NCBI GenBank assembly: GCA_050247895.1
Contig: JBFWTJ010000058.1
Location: 1-15,947 of the forward strand
Length of the DNA: 15,947 nucleotides
Direction of reading: 5' to 3'
Source of the DNA: CAVPEW01 sp050247895
GTDB lineage: Bacteria > Actinomycetota > Acidimicrobiia > Acidimicrobiales > VFJN01
A program made the position numbers and the translations under genes. The notes under the pieces are model-generated. The model had not been told where the DNA came from, ran no database searches, and was given only the letters and a program-made list of their open reading frames with translations. This document shows, in pieces, positions 1 through 5,925 of the stretch. The first letter of the stretch is position 1. Each line of letters begins with the position of its first letter.

Positions 1-2
1 AG

Positions 3-407
3 GTCCTGTGGGCGCGCATGTCGGGCGCCGACCGGCGCCACGCCGTCGGTGTGGCCCGGAGGGTCGTCGCTGCGCTGGGTCCCGAGGCGACCCGGCCCGT
101 GCGGGCCGCGGCGCTGCTCCACGACGTGGGCAAGGTCGAGTCGGCCCTGGGGACCTGGGGCCGGGTGGTGGCCACGGCCTCCGCCGCGGTGGCGGGGCGC
201 GACATGGCCGACCGCTGGCGGCGGGGGCGGGGGTTCACCCGCCGGGTCGGCCTGTACCTGCAGCACCCCCGGATCGGTGCCGACCTGCTGGCCATGGCCG
301 GCAGCGACGACCTGACCGTCCGCTGGGCCCGCGAGCACCACGACCGTGGCTCGTGGACGGTGCCGGCCCGCGTGGCCGAGGCGCTCCACGCCGCCGACGA
401 CGACTGA
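3..407 (+). CDS. HD-domain protein, C-terminal part (5' end outside window)
   Basis: The frame is open to the left edge, and the residues before the first in-window ATG (position 18) read as continuous protein (LWARMSGADRRHAV), so the true start probably lies upstream of the window. The 134 visible residues show an HD-type metal-dependent phosphohydrolase pattern: His in DRRHA (visible residue 13), the HD pair in LLHDVGK (40-41), later His residues in LQHPRIG and REHHD, and a terminal Asp cluster AADDD. The HD superfamily hydrolyses phosphomonoesters or phosphodiesters, often of nucleotides; the substrate here cannot be told. The gene converges on trpS with 24 bases between the stop codons. 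That gap holds only a loopless GC palindrome (414-423). The HD family call is fairly secure and the cellular role is unknown. Confidence 0.8.
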   Translation, partial: VLWARMSGADRRHAVGVARRVVAALGPEATRPVRAAALLHDVGKVESALGTWGRVVATASAAVAGRDMADRWRRGRGFTRRVGLYLQHPRIGADLLAMAGSDDLTVRWAREHHDRGSWTVPARVAEALHAADDD

Positions 408-431
408 GCGACGCGGCCGGCCGGTGCCCGG

Positions 432-755
432 TCAGCCGGCGGGCAGCAGCCCGACCGCGGCCTCGGCCCGGGCCAGGGTCACGGCGGCGATCCCCCGGGC
501 CTTCGACGCGCCGAGGGCCAGGAGGCGGGCCGTCTCGGCCGGGTCGGCGGCCAGCTCGGCGAAGCGGGCCTGGACCGGCTCGAGGGCGGCGACCACCGCG
601 TCGGCGGTGTCGGACTTGAGCGGGCCGTACTGCTCGTAGCCCCCGGCGAGCGCCACGGGGTCGCGGTCGGTGACCGCGCCCAGGATCGACAGCAGGTTCG
701 ACACGCCGGGCTTGTCGGCGGGCGCGTAGCGGACCTCGCCGTCGGTGTCGGTCAC
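432..755 (-). CDS. trpS: Tryptophanyl-tRNA synthetase, C-terminal part downstream of the amber codon
   Basis: This is the in-frame continuation of trpS, with no frameshift: 4 codons (IKRA) separate the TAG from a GTG at 755-753. From that GTG it would be 107 residues. It carries the conserved KPGVSNLLSI segment and the helical C-terminal domain that in TrpS binds the anticodon and completes the dimer. No convincing Shine-Dalgarno precedes the GTG, so independent translation would depend on re-initiation after the amber codon. A C-terminal TrpS piece alone has no known activity, and I regard it as the second half of one gene. The sequence shows no further decay: the reading frame and conserved residues are intact to its TGA, which argues for a recent or artefactual stop. 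Confidence 0.75.
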   Translation of the reverse strand: MTDTDGEVRYAPADKPGVSNLLSILGAVTDRDPVALAGGYEQYGPLKSDTADAVVAALEPVQARFAELAADPAETARLLALGASKARGIAAVTLARAEAAVGLLPAG

Positions 756-767
756 GGCCCGCTTGAT

Positions 768-770
768 CTA
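768..770 (-). other. trpS: In-frame TAG (amber) within trpS, codon 216
   Basis: On the minus strand the codons read CGC TAG ATC AAG CGG GCC GTG ACC. The family consensus at this point is Arg-Lys-Ile-Lys-Arg-Ala-Val-Thr, so TAG occupies the place of a Lys codon; AAG to TAG is one base change. Every other complete gene in the window ends in TGA except rluB, which ends in TAG at 3771-3773. TAG therefore appears to serve as a normal, if rare, stop here. Confidence 0.9.
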
Positions 771-1415
771 GCGGACGATGACCTCGGGCGGGTCGAGCAC
801 GCCCACGGTGCCCTGGGGCGAGTCGACCGACTTGGACATCTTCCTGGTCGGGTCCTGGAGGTCCATGATCCGGGCCCCGACCGGGGGGATGGCGTGCTCG
901 GGGACCACGAAGACCTCGCCGTAGCGGTGGTTGAACCGGATCGCCACGTCACGGGCCAGCTCGAGGTGCTGGCGCTGGTCGTCGCCGACGGGCACTCGGT
1001 CGGTGTCGTAGAGCAGGATGTCGGCCGCCTGCAGGGCCGGGTAGGTGAAAAGGGCGGCCGAGATGAACTCGGCCCGGCCGCTCTTGTCCTTGAACTGGGT
1101 CATGCGGCTGAGCTCGCCGTAGGACGCCGTGCACTCCATGAGCCAGGCCAGCTGGGCGTGCTGGGGGACGTGGGACTGCACGAACAGCGTGCAGACCTGG
1201 GGGTCGAGGCCCACCGCCATGAGGAGCTGGGACAGCTCCAGGGTCTTGGCCCGCAGCTCGGCCGGGTCCTGGGGGAGGGTGAGGGCGTGCTGGTCGACCA
1301 CGCAGAAGAGGCTGTCGGCCTCGTGCTGCTGGGCGACCCACCGCCGGGTGGCCCCCAGGTAGTTGCCCAGGTGGAGCTCGCCGGTCGGTTGGATTCCGGA
1401 GAAGACCCTGGGCAT
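768..1415 (-). CDS. trpS: Tryptophanyl-tRNA synthetase, catalytic part, ended by an in-frame amber codon
   Basis: Class I aminoacyl-tRNA synthetase that charges tRNA-Trp in the cytoplasm. The 215 residues before the stop contain the HIGH-class signature as HLGN (15-18), the GDDQRQHLEL segment (144-153) and the KMSKS loop (192-196), so the Rossmann catalytic core is present. The frame then meets TAG at 768-770, directly after EVIVR. In family members this point normally reads VRKIKRAVTD, and here the same frame continues past the stop as IKRAVTDTDGEVRY. With the amber codon read through, the protein would be 327 residues, the usual TrpS length. The start ATG (1413-1415) follows a TACCAT box by 8 bases. 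The gene is divergent from scpA and convergent with the HD gene. Either the gene is a recent nonsense allele, the stop is suppressed, or the base call is wrong. Confidence 0.9.
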   Translation of the reverse strand: MPRVFSGIQPTGELHLGNYLGATRRWVAQQHEADSLFCVVDQHALTLPQDPAELRAKTLELSQLLMAVGLDPQVCTLFVQSHVPQHAQLAWLMECTASYGELSRMTQFKDKSGRAEFISAALFTYPALQAADILLYDTDRVPVGDDQRQHLELARDVAIRFNHRYGEVFVVPEHAIPPVGARIMDLQDPTRKMSKSVDSPQGTVGVLDPPEVIVR

Positions 1416-1423
1416 GGGCGGCG

Positions 1424-1453
1424 ATGGTACGGGTCCGTCGCCGGCGGTCCCAA
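1424..1453 (-). promoter_or_regulatory. Putative trpS promoter (-35 and -10)
   Basis: Reading the minus strand, TTGGGA (1453-1448), an 18-base spacer and TACCAT (1429-1424) precede the trpS ATG, with 8 bases between the -10 and the ATG. This is the only promoter of the window with a recognisable -35. Initiation about 6-7 bases past the -10 would leave almost no leader. Inference from sequence only. Confidence 0.5.
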
Positions 1454-1518
1454 GCGGGTACCCCGGCGGGCGGCGGCGCGGGCCACGCCGGTGATGTCGC
1501 GAACTACACCGGTGTGAG

Positions 1519-1524
1519 TATCAT
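1519..1524 (+). promoter_or_regulatory. Putative scpA -10 element (TATCAT)
   Basis: TATCAT lies 7 bases before the ATG at 1532 in the 116-base divergent gap between trpS and scpA. No clear -35 is seen. The placement matches that of the other unit-opening genes here and supports 1532 over the in-frame GTG at 1514 as the start of scpA. Confidence 0.5.
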
Positions 1525-1531
1525 CGCGGCG

Positions 1532-2305
1532 ATGCCCTACGAGGTGCAGACCTCCGTGTACGAGGGTCCCTTCGACCTCCTCCTGCACCTGATCCTGCGG
1601 GAGCAGGTCGACCTGTACGAGGTCTCGCTGGCCCGCATCGTCGACGCCTACCTCGCGGAGCTCGACCGCATGGACGGGTTCGACCTCGACGTGGCCACCG
1701 AGTTCCTGCTCATCGCGGCCACGCTGGTCGAGCTGAAGGCCCGGCGCCTGCTGCCGGGTGACGACGAGCTCGACCTGGACGACGAGCTGGCCCTGTGGGA
1801 GGAGCGCGACCTGCTCCTGGCCCGGCTCGTGGACTGCAAGACCTTCAAGGACGTCACCCGGGTCCTCAACGCCATGGCCGCCGAGGCCGGTCGGGCGTTC
1901 CCCCGGGTGGTCGGCCCCGAGGAGCACTTCCTGGCCCTCACGCCGGACTGCCTCGAAGGGGTCGGGCCCGACGAGCTGCGGGCCGCCTTCCTGCGGGCCT
2001 CGGCGCCCCGGCCCGTGCCGCGGATCGACCTCGACCACGTGGCCCCCATCCGGGCCTCGGTGTCCGACGCGGTGGTCGAGCTGCTCGATGAGCTGCCCCG
2101 GGTCCGCCGCATCAGCTTCCGGCGGCTGACGGGGGGCCTGGTCGAGCGGTTGGAGGTGGTGGTGCGGTTCCTCGCCGTCCTGGAGCTCTTCAAGCAGGGC
2201 CTCGTGGACCTCGACCAGCCCCGGACCTTCGGCGAGATCGACATCGTCTGGCTGGGCCGCGACCACGCCGACGCCCTCGACCTCGTCGACGCGTACGACG
2301 GGTGA
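1532..2305 (+). CDS. scpA: Segregation and condensation protein A
   Basis: Kleisin subunit of the bacterial SMC-ScpA-ScpB complex, which loads on the chromosome and organises it for segregation. The 257-residue product opens with the hallmark ScpA start, VYEGPFDLLLHLI, followed by the conserved LYEVSLARIVDAYL, and DLDVATEFLLIAATLVELKA in the N-terminal helical domain that contacts the SMC neck. The acidic stretch DDELDLDDEL forms the middle linker. The C-terminal winged-helix region (FLAVLELFKQGLVDL) would bind the SMC head. The length is normal. The frame is open further upstream, but those codons (Arg- and Gly-rich) do not look like ScpA, and a TATCAT box sits 7 bases before the chosen ATG. 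It overlaps scpB by 4 bases (GTGA), which points to coupled translation of the two partners. Confidence 0.95.
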   Translation: MPYEVQTSVYEGPFDLLLHLILREQVDLYEVSLARIVDAYLAELDRMDGFDLDVATEFLLIAATLVELKARRLLPGDDELDLDDELALWEERDLLLARLVDCKTFKDVTRVLNAMAAEAGRAFPRVVGPEEHFLALTPDCLEGVGPDELRAAFLRASAPRPVPRIDLDHVAPIRASVSDAVVELLDELPRVRRISFRRLTGGLVERLEVVVRFLAVLELFKQGLVDLDQPRTFGEIDIVWLGRDHADALDLVDAYDG

Positions 2306-2973
2306 TCCCGGTGGAGCCGGTGACCGACGAGGTACGGCGCGCCCTCGAGGGGATCCTCGTGGTCGCCGAGGCGCCCGTGCCGCCCCAGCTCCTGGCCCAG
2401 CTCCTCGAGGTGCCCGCGGCCCGGGCCGACGAGCTGTGCCGGGACCTGGCCGCAGAGCTCGACGGCGCCGGCCGGGGCTTCACGGTGGTCAAGGTCGCCG
2501 GCGGGTGGCGCTTCGCCAGCCACCCCGAGGTCGCCCCCTACGTGGAGCGGTTCGTCCTCGAGGGCCAGTCGGCCCGGCTGTCGGCCGCCGCGCTCGAGAC
2601 GCTGGCGATCGTGGCCTACAAGCAGCCGGTGTCGCGGGCCCAGGTGGCCGCGATCCGCGGCGTCAGCGTCGACGGGGTCATGCGGACGCTCCAGCAGCGG
2701 GGCCTCATCGCCGAGCTGGGCAAGGACCCGGGCCCGGGCCTGGCCACGCTCTACGGCACGACCCCGCTGTTCCTGGAGCGGCTGGGCCTCAACGACCTGT
2801 CCGAGCTGCCCTCCCTGGGCGACTTCGTGCCCGGCGCCGACGTGGTCGAGCAGCTCGAGGCGGGCCTGCGGCCCGACCGCGAGCCCACCGTGGTCGAGCG
2901 GCTCGAGGAGCTCGAGCGCACCAACGCCCGGCGGGACGAGCAGGACGCCCTGGTCGACCTCGACGACGAGTGA
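2302..2973 (+). CDS. scpB: Segregation and condensation protein B
   Basis: Winged-helix (kite-family) partner of ScpA in the SMC condensin-like complex. The 223-residue product shows the two tandem winged-helix domains of ScpB: VRRALEGILVVAEAPV at the N-terminus, then SAAALETLAIVAYKQPVSRAQ and the family signature LYGTTPLFLERLGLNDLSELP. The C-terminal 50 residues are charged and probably flexible. The GTG start lies inside the scpA stop (GTGA, 2302-2305), and its own stop overlaps the rluB start in the same way. This order (scpA-scpB-pseudouridine synthase) recurs in many Gram-positive genomes, which supports a single transcript from the scpA promoter. Confidence 0.95.
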   Translation: MIPVEPVTDEVRRALEGILVVAEAPVPPQLLAQLLEVPAARADELCRDLAAELDGAGRGFTVVKVAGGWRFASHPEVAPYVERFVLEGQSARLSAAALETLAIVAYKQPVSRAQVAAIRGVSVDGVMRTLQQRGLIAELGKDPGPGLATLYGTTPLFLERLGLNDLSELPSLGDFVPGADVVEQLEAGLRPDREPTVVERLEELERTNARRDEQDALVDLDDE

Positions 2974-3773
2974 CCGGGGAGCCCTCGTCCCGGGAGCGGC
3001 TCCAGAAGGTCCTGGCCCAGGCCGGCGTGGCCAGCCGGCGGGCGAGCGAGGAGCTCATCGCCCGGGGCAAGGTCACCGTCAACGGCCAGGTGGCCCGGCT
3101 CGGTGACCGGGTCGATGCCGAGCACGACCTGATCGAGATCGACGGTGCGCCCGTCGGGGTGCGGGCGGGCCTGGTCCACTACCTGTTGAACAAGCCGGCC
3201 GGGACCATCACGACCGCGGCCGACCCCCAGGGCCGCCCGACGGTGCTCGACCTGGTGCCCCGGCGGCCCCGGGTGTTCCCCGTCGGTCGGCTCGATGCCG
3301 ACACCGAGGGCATGCTGCTGCTGACCAACGACGGCGAGCTGGCCCACCGGCTCACCCACCCGGCCTACGGCGTCGAGAAGGAGTACCTGGCCGAGGTGGA
3401 GGGACGGCCGAGCCGGGGTGCGCTGCGCCGGCTGCGCGAGGGCGTCGAGCTGGAGGACGGGCTGACCGCGCCGGCCCAGGCGACCGAGGTCGCCCCGGGC
3501 ATGCTGCGACTGGTGATCCACGAGGGCCGCAACCGCCAGGTCCGCCGGATGTGCGCTGCGGTCGGCCATCCGGTGCGCCGCCTGGTCCGCACCCGGATCG
3601 GCCCGCTGGTCGAGCGCCACCTGGCCCCGGGGGAGTGGCGCCCGCTGACCCCCGACGAGGTCCGGGCCCTGGAGCGGGCCGTGGCCACCCCCCACGCCGG
3701 CGCGCCCCGGCCCGGCGCACGGCCGGCGGGACCTGCCGCCGGGGACCGGTCCGCTCAGCCCGAGCGCGAGTAG
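2970..3773 (+). CDS. rluB: 23S rRNA pseudouridine synthase (RsuA/RluB family)
   Basis: Converts a specific uridine of ribosomal RNA to pseudouridine; RluB-type enzymes act on helix 89 of 23S rRNA (E. coli U2605). The 267-residue product has an N-terminal S4 RNA-binding domain (about residues 8-67, RLQKVLAQAGVASRRASEEL). The synthase domain follows, with the catalytic Asp109 in GRLDADTEGMLLLTNDG and the conserved RNRQVRRM near residue 190. The last 30 residues are Ala/Pro/Gly/Arg-rich and look disordered. GTG 2970 overlaps the scpB stop by 4 bases and places the S4 domain correctly. The gene ends in TAG, the only terminal amber stop in the window, and its last 19 bases overlap the convergent alkB-like gene. 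The exact target uridine is inferred from family. Confidence 0.9.
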   Translation: MTGEPSSRERLQKVLAQAGVASRRASEELIARGKVTVNGQVARLGDRVDAEHDLIEIDGAPVGVRAGLVHYLLNKPAGTITTAADPQGRPTVLDLVPRRPRVFPVGRLDADTEGMLLLTNDGELAHRLTHPAYGVEKEYLAEVEGRPSRGALRRLREGVELEDGLTAPAQATEVAPGMLRLVIHEGRNRQVRRMCAAVGHPVRRLVRTRIGPLVERHLAPGEWRPLTPDEVRALERAVATPHAGAPRPGARPAGPAAGDRSAQPERE

Positions 3774-4417
3774 TTGCGCGGCGCCCGGTACGAGGCGCCC
3801 TGCTCGGGCCGGCCGGAGCGGGCGCTCCAGCGCCACTGGAGCGAGACGCGGGGGCCGACGGGACCGGGGACCTTGGGCACCGCGTGCTCCCAGTCGGCCT
3901 GGCAGCGGCCTCCCATGACGAGCAGGTCGCCGGCTGCGGGGCGCAGGTCGTGGGTGGCGCCGTGCAGCTCGTCGAGGGCGTGGCGGTTGGCTCGGGGCCG
4001 CAACCGCCAGGGACGGGTCGCGCCGAGGGTGAGCACGCCGATGACCGTGTCGTCGAGCCAGCGCAGCTCGCGGTCCCGGTGGAAGGCCACCCCGTCCCGC
4101 CCGTCCCGGTAGAGGGCCAGGGCGAAGCCGCCGAAGGGCTTGTAGCGCCGCCGCACGTCGCGGTGGGCGTCGACCAGCAGCGGGTGCGGCGGGGGTGCTC
4201 CCGGGGCCCAGGACGTGCCCAGGCGGGGCTCGTCCACCCAGCGCTCGTAGCGCCAGACCCGGCCCTGGCGCCAGGCCGCGTCACCGATCACCGTGGCCAG
4301 GACCTCCCCGTCGTCGTGGAGCCACCCGCGCACGACGTCGACCCACGAGGTGTCGTCGAGCCACAGGCGCTCGGCCGGGGCGGTCGGGTCGAGCCGGGGG
4401 GCAGGCACGGCGGACAT
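3755..4417 (-). CDS. AlkB-like 2-oxoglutarate/Fe(II) dioxygenase
   Basis: Probable alkylated nucleic-acid repair dioxygenase, which would oxidise N-alkyl groups (such as 1-methyladenine and 3-methylcytosine) off bases using 2-oxoglutarate, O2 and Fe(II). The 220-residue product has the iron triad HxD...H as His113-Arg-Asp115 (AFHRDREL) and His178 (ADWEHAV). The 2-oxoglutarate/substrate arginines sit in PRVSLQWR (Arg190, Arg196), matching the RxNxxxR pattern of AlkB with Ser for Asn. The upstream segment YKPFGGFALALYRDGRDGVAFH matches the AlkB nucleotide-recognition lid region. The first 50 residues are not conserved. No adaptive-response gene (ada, alkA) is nearby. It starts at ATG 4417, divergent from aroH across 80 bases, and its 3' end overlaps rluB. 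The family call is strong; the substrate (DNA or RNA) is unknown. Confidence 0.87.
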   Translation of the reverse strand: MSAVPAPRLDPTAPAERLWLDDTSWVDVVRGWLHDDGEVLATVIGDAAWRQGRVWRYERWVDEPRLGTSWAPGAPPPHPLLVDAHRDVRRRYKPFGGFALALYRDGRDGVAFHRDRELRWLDDTVIGVLTLGATRPWRLRPRANRHALDELHGATHDLRPAAGDLLVMGGRCQADWEHAVPKVPGPVGPRVSLQWRWSARSGRPEQGASYRAPRNYSRSG

Positions 4418-4426
4418 GGTGGGGCG

Positions 4427-4432
4427 AGGGTA
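4427..4432 (-). promoter_or_regulatory. Putative -10 element of the AlkB-like gene (TACCCT)
   Basis: On the minus strand TACCCT ends 9 bases before the ATG at 4417. No -35 was recognised. It is one of two opposed boxes in the 80-base gap to aroH. Confidence 0.4.
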
Positions 4433-4457
4433 CCGAGGGGGTCGGACACCCGGTCTC

Positions 4458-4468
4458 GGTCCCGGACC
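4458..4468. promoter_or_regulatory. Small inverted repeat between divergent promoters
   Basis: GGTCCCGGACC has 5-base arms around one central C. It lies between the divergent TACCCT and TAACCT boxes, at the expected -35 position of aroH. It could be an operator, but short GC palindromes are frequent in DNA of this composition. Confidence 0.2.
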
Positions 4469-4484
4469 CGGGCCGGCGTGCCGG

Positions 4485-4490
4485 TAACCT
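4485..4490 (+). promoter_or_regulatory. Putative aroH -10 element (TAACCT)
   Basis: TAACCT lies 7 bases before GTG 4498 and only 1 base before the alternative in-frame GTG 4492. The latter spacing would place the codon upstream of any possible transcript start, so the box favours 4498 as the start of aroH. Confidence 0.5.
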
Positions 4491-4497
4491 CGTGCCC

Positions 4498-4863
4498 GTG
4501 CCTGCCCTGCGTGCGTTGCGAGGAGCCACCACGGTCGACGTGGACACCGAGGAGCACGTCCACGACAGGGTGCTGGCGCTGCTCGGTGAGATGTTCGAGC
4601 GCAACGGCGTGGACCACGACGACCTGGTCAGCATCGTGTTCACCGCCACCGACGACATCCACTCGACCTTCCCGGCCGCGGCGGCCCGCAAGTTCGGGCT
4701 GGGCGACGTGCCGCTGCTGTGCGCCCGCGAGCTCGACATCGTGGGGGGGACCGAGCGCTGCGTGCGGGTCCTGATCCACCTCACGACGGAGCGGAGCCGC
4801 AGCGAGCTGCGCCACGTCTACCTCGAAGGGGCCGTCGGGCTCCGCGACGACCTCCCGGGCTGA
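4498..4863 (+). CDS. aroH: Chorismate mutase, AroH class
   Basis: Rearranges chorismate to prephenate, the committed step toward phenylalanine and tyrosine. The 121-residue length is that of the monofunctional trimeric AroH fold (Bacillus subtilis type), not the helical AroQ type. Active-site residues line up: Arg8 in LRGATTV, Cys75 and Glu78 in LLCARELDI, Arg90 in CVRVLIH and Tyr108 in HVYLEGAVGLR. The GTG at 4498 gives the usual short N-terminus (MPALRALRGATT); GTG 4492 would add two residues. The gene ends 3 bases before tyrA, whose enzyme consumes prephenate, so the pair forms a direct metabolic relay. No regulatory domain is present; feedback is more likely through the ACT domain of TyrA. 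Confidence 0.95.
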   Translation: MPALRALRGATTVDVDTEEHVHDRVLALLGEMFERNGVDHDDLVSIVFTATDDIHSTFPAAAARKFGLGDVPLLCARELDIVGGTERCVRVLIHLTTERSRSELRHVYLEGAVGLRDDLPG

Positions 4864-4866
4864 GCG

Positions 4867-5925
4867 GTGGCGGTGGTGCGACGGGCCGGTCTGGTCGGCA
4901 CCGGACTCATCGGCGGCTCCATCGGCCTGGCCCTGCGCAGGGCCGGCTGGCAGGTGACCGGGGAGGACCGCGACGGGTCCCGGGCGGCCCGGGCGCTCGA
5001 GCTGGGCGCCCTGGACCGAGTCGGCGTGGACCCCGAGGCCGAGCTGACCTTCGTGGCCACCCCGGTCCGGGCGGTGGCCGAGGTGGCCCGGGCCGCGCTG
5101 GGCCGGGGCGGGGTGGTGACCGACGTCGGATCGGCCAAGGCCACCATCGTCGACGCCGTGGGCGCCCCCCGCTTCGTCGGCGGCCACCCGATGGCCGGCT
5201 CCGAGCAGGACGGGGTGGAGGGCGCCGACGCGGACCTGTTCGACGGCGCGGTCTGGGTGCTCACCCCGACCGGCACCACCGACGACGACGCCTTCGCCCT
5301 GGTGCGCAACACGGTCACCGAGCTGGGCGCCGACGTGGTGGCCCTGAGCCCCGAGCACCACGACGCCCTGGTCGCGGTGGTGTCGCACGTGCCCCACCTG
5401 ACCGCCGCGACCCTCATGGGCCTGGCCGACGAGCGGGCCACCGAGCACCGGGCCCTCCTCCGCCTGGCCGCAGGCGGCTTCCGGGACATGACCCGCATCG
5501 CGGCCGGCCACCCGGGGATCTGGCCCGACATCTGCGCCGAGAACCGCACCGCGATCCTGGAGGTCCTCGACGGCCTGGTCGACGGGCTCCGCCAGGTCCG
5601 TGACGTGGTGGCCAAGGAGGACCGTCCCTCGCTGCTCGCCCTGCTCGAGCGGGCCCAGGTGGCCCGGGCCAACCTGCCGGCGCGCGCCGCCCGCCCCGAC
5701 GAGCTGAGCGAGGTCCGGGTGCCGGTGCCCGACCGGCCCGGGGTGCTGGCCGAGGTCACGACCCTGGCCGGCCGGCTGGACGTCAACATCGCCGACCTGG
5801 AGATCGCGCACTCCAGCGAGGGCGACCGGGGCGTGCTGATCCTCGTCGTCGAGGCGCGCGACACCGACCGGTTCCGGCGGGGCCTGGTCGATCTCGGCTA
5901 CCGACCGTCGATCGGCTCGCTTTGA
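4867..5925 (+). CDS. tyrA: Prephenate dehydrogenase with C-terminal ACT domain
   Basis: Oxidative decarboxylation of prephenate to 4-hydroxyphenylpyruvate, the tyrosine branch. The 352-residue product begins with a Rossmann dinucleotide motif GTGLIGGSIG (11-20). An acidic residue (Glu33 or Asp34) ends the second strand, which suggests NAD preference. The dehydrogenase signature GGHPMAGSE (His107) and SHVPH (174-177) follow, with an all-helical dimerisation domain after them. Residues about 282-345 (VRVPVPDRPGVLAEVTTLA) form an ACT domain, which in this family usually senses an amino acid such as tyrosine, so allosteric control is likely. GTG 4867 sits 3 bases after the aroH stop and the 3' end overlaps aroA by 4 bases (TTGA). 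The order aroH-tyrA-aroA is a familiar aromatic amino acid cluster. Confidence 0.95.
   Translation: MAVVRRAGLVGTGLIGGSIGLALRRAGWQVTGEDRDGSRAARALELGALDRVGVDPEAELTFVATPVRAVAEVARAALGRGGVVTDVGSAKATIVDAVGAPRFVGGHPMAGSEQDGVEGADADLFDGAVWVLTPTGTTDDDAFALVRNTVTELGADVVALSPEHHDALVAVVSHVPHLTAATLMGLADERATEHRALLRLAAGGFRDMTRIAAGHPGIWPDICAENRTAILEVLDGLVDGLRQVRDVVAKEDRPSLLALLERAQVARANLPARAARPDELSEVRVPVPDRPGVLAEVTTLAGRLDVNIADLEIAHSSEGDRGVLILVVEARDTDRFRRGLVDLGYRPSIGSL

Noticed and set aside
414..423. Palindrome CGGCCGGCCG between the HD gene and trpS
   Set aside because: It has no loop and consists only of C and G; it is likely chance in GC-rich DNA.
768..770. General reassignment of TAG to an amino acid
   Set aside because: rluB ends naturally in TAG at 3771-3773 with a family-like length, and no other core gene here has an internal TAG. 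One site is not enough to argue for a changed code.
1424..1531. N-terminal extension of ScpA from the open frame beginning at 1424
   Set aside because: The extra 36 residues are Arg/Gly-rich and unlike ScpA, and they run through the divergent promoter region; ATG 1532 gives the conserved start.
4492..4500. GTG 4492 as the start of aroH
   Set aside because: It is only 1 base after the TAACCT box, so it would lie upstream of the expected transcript start; GTG 4498 also gives the normal AroH N-terminus.
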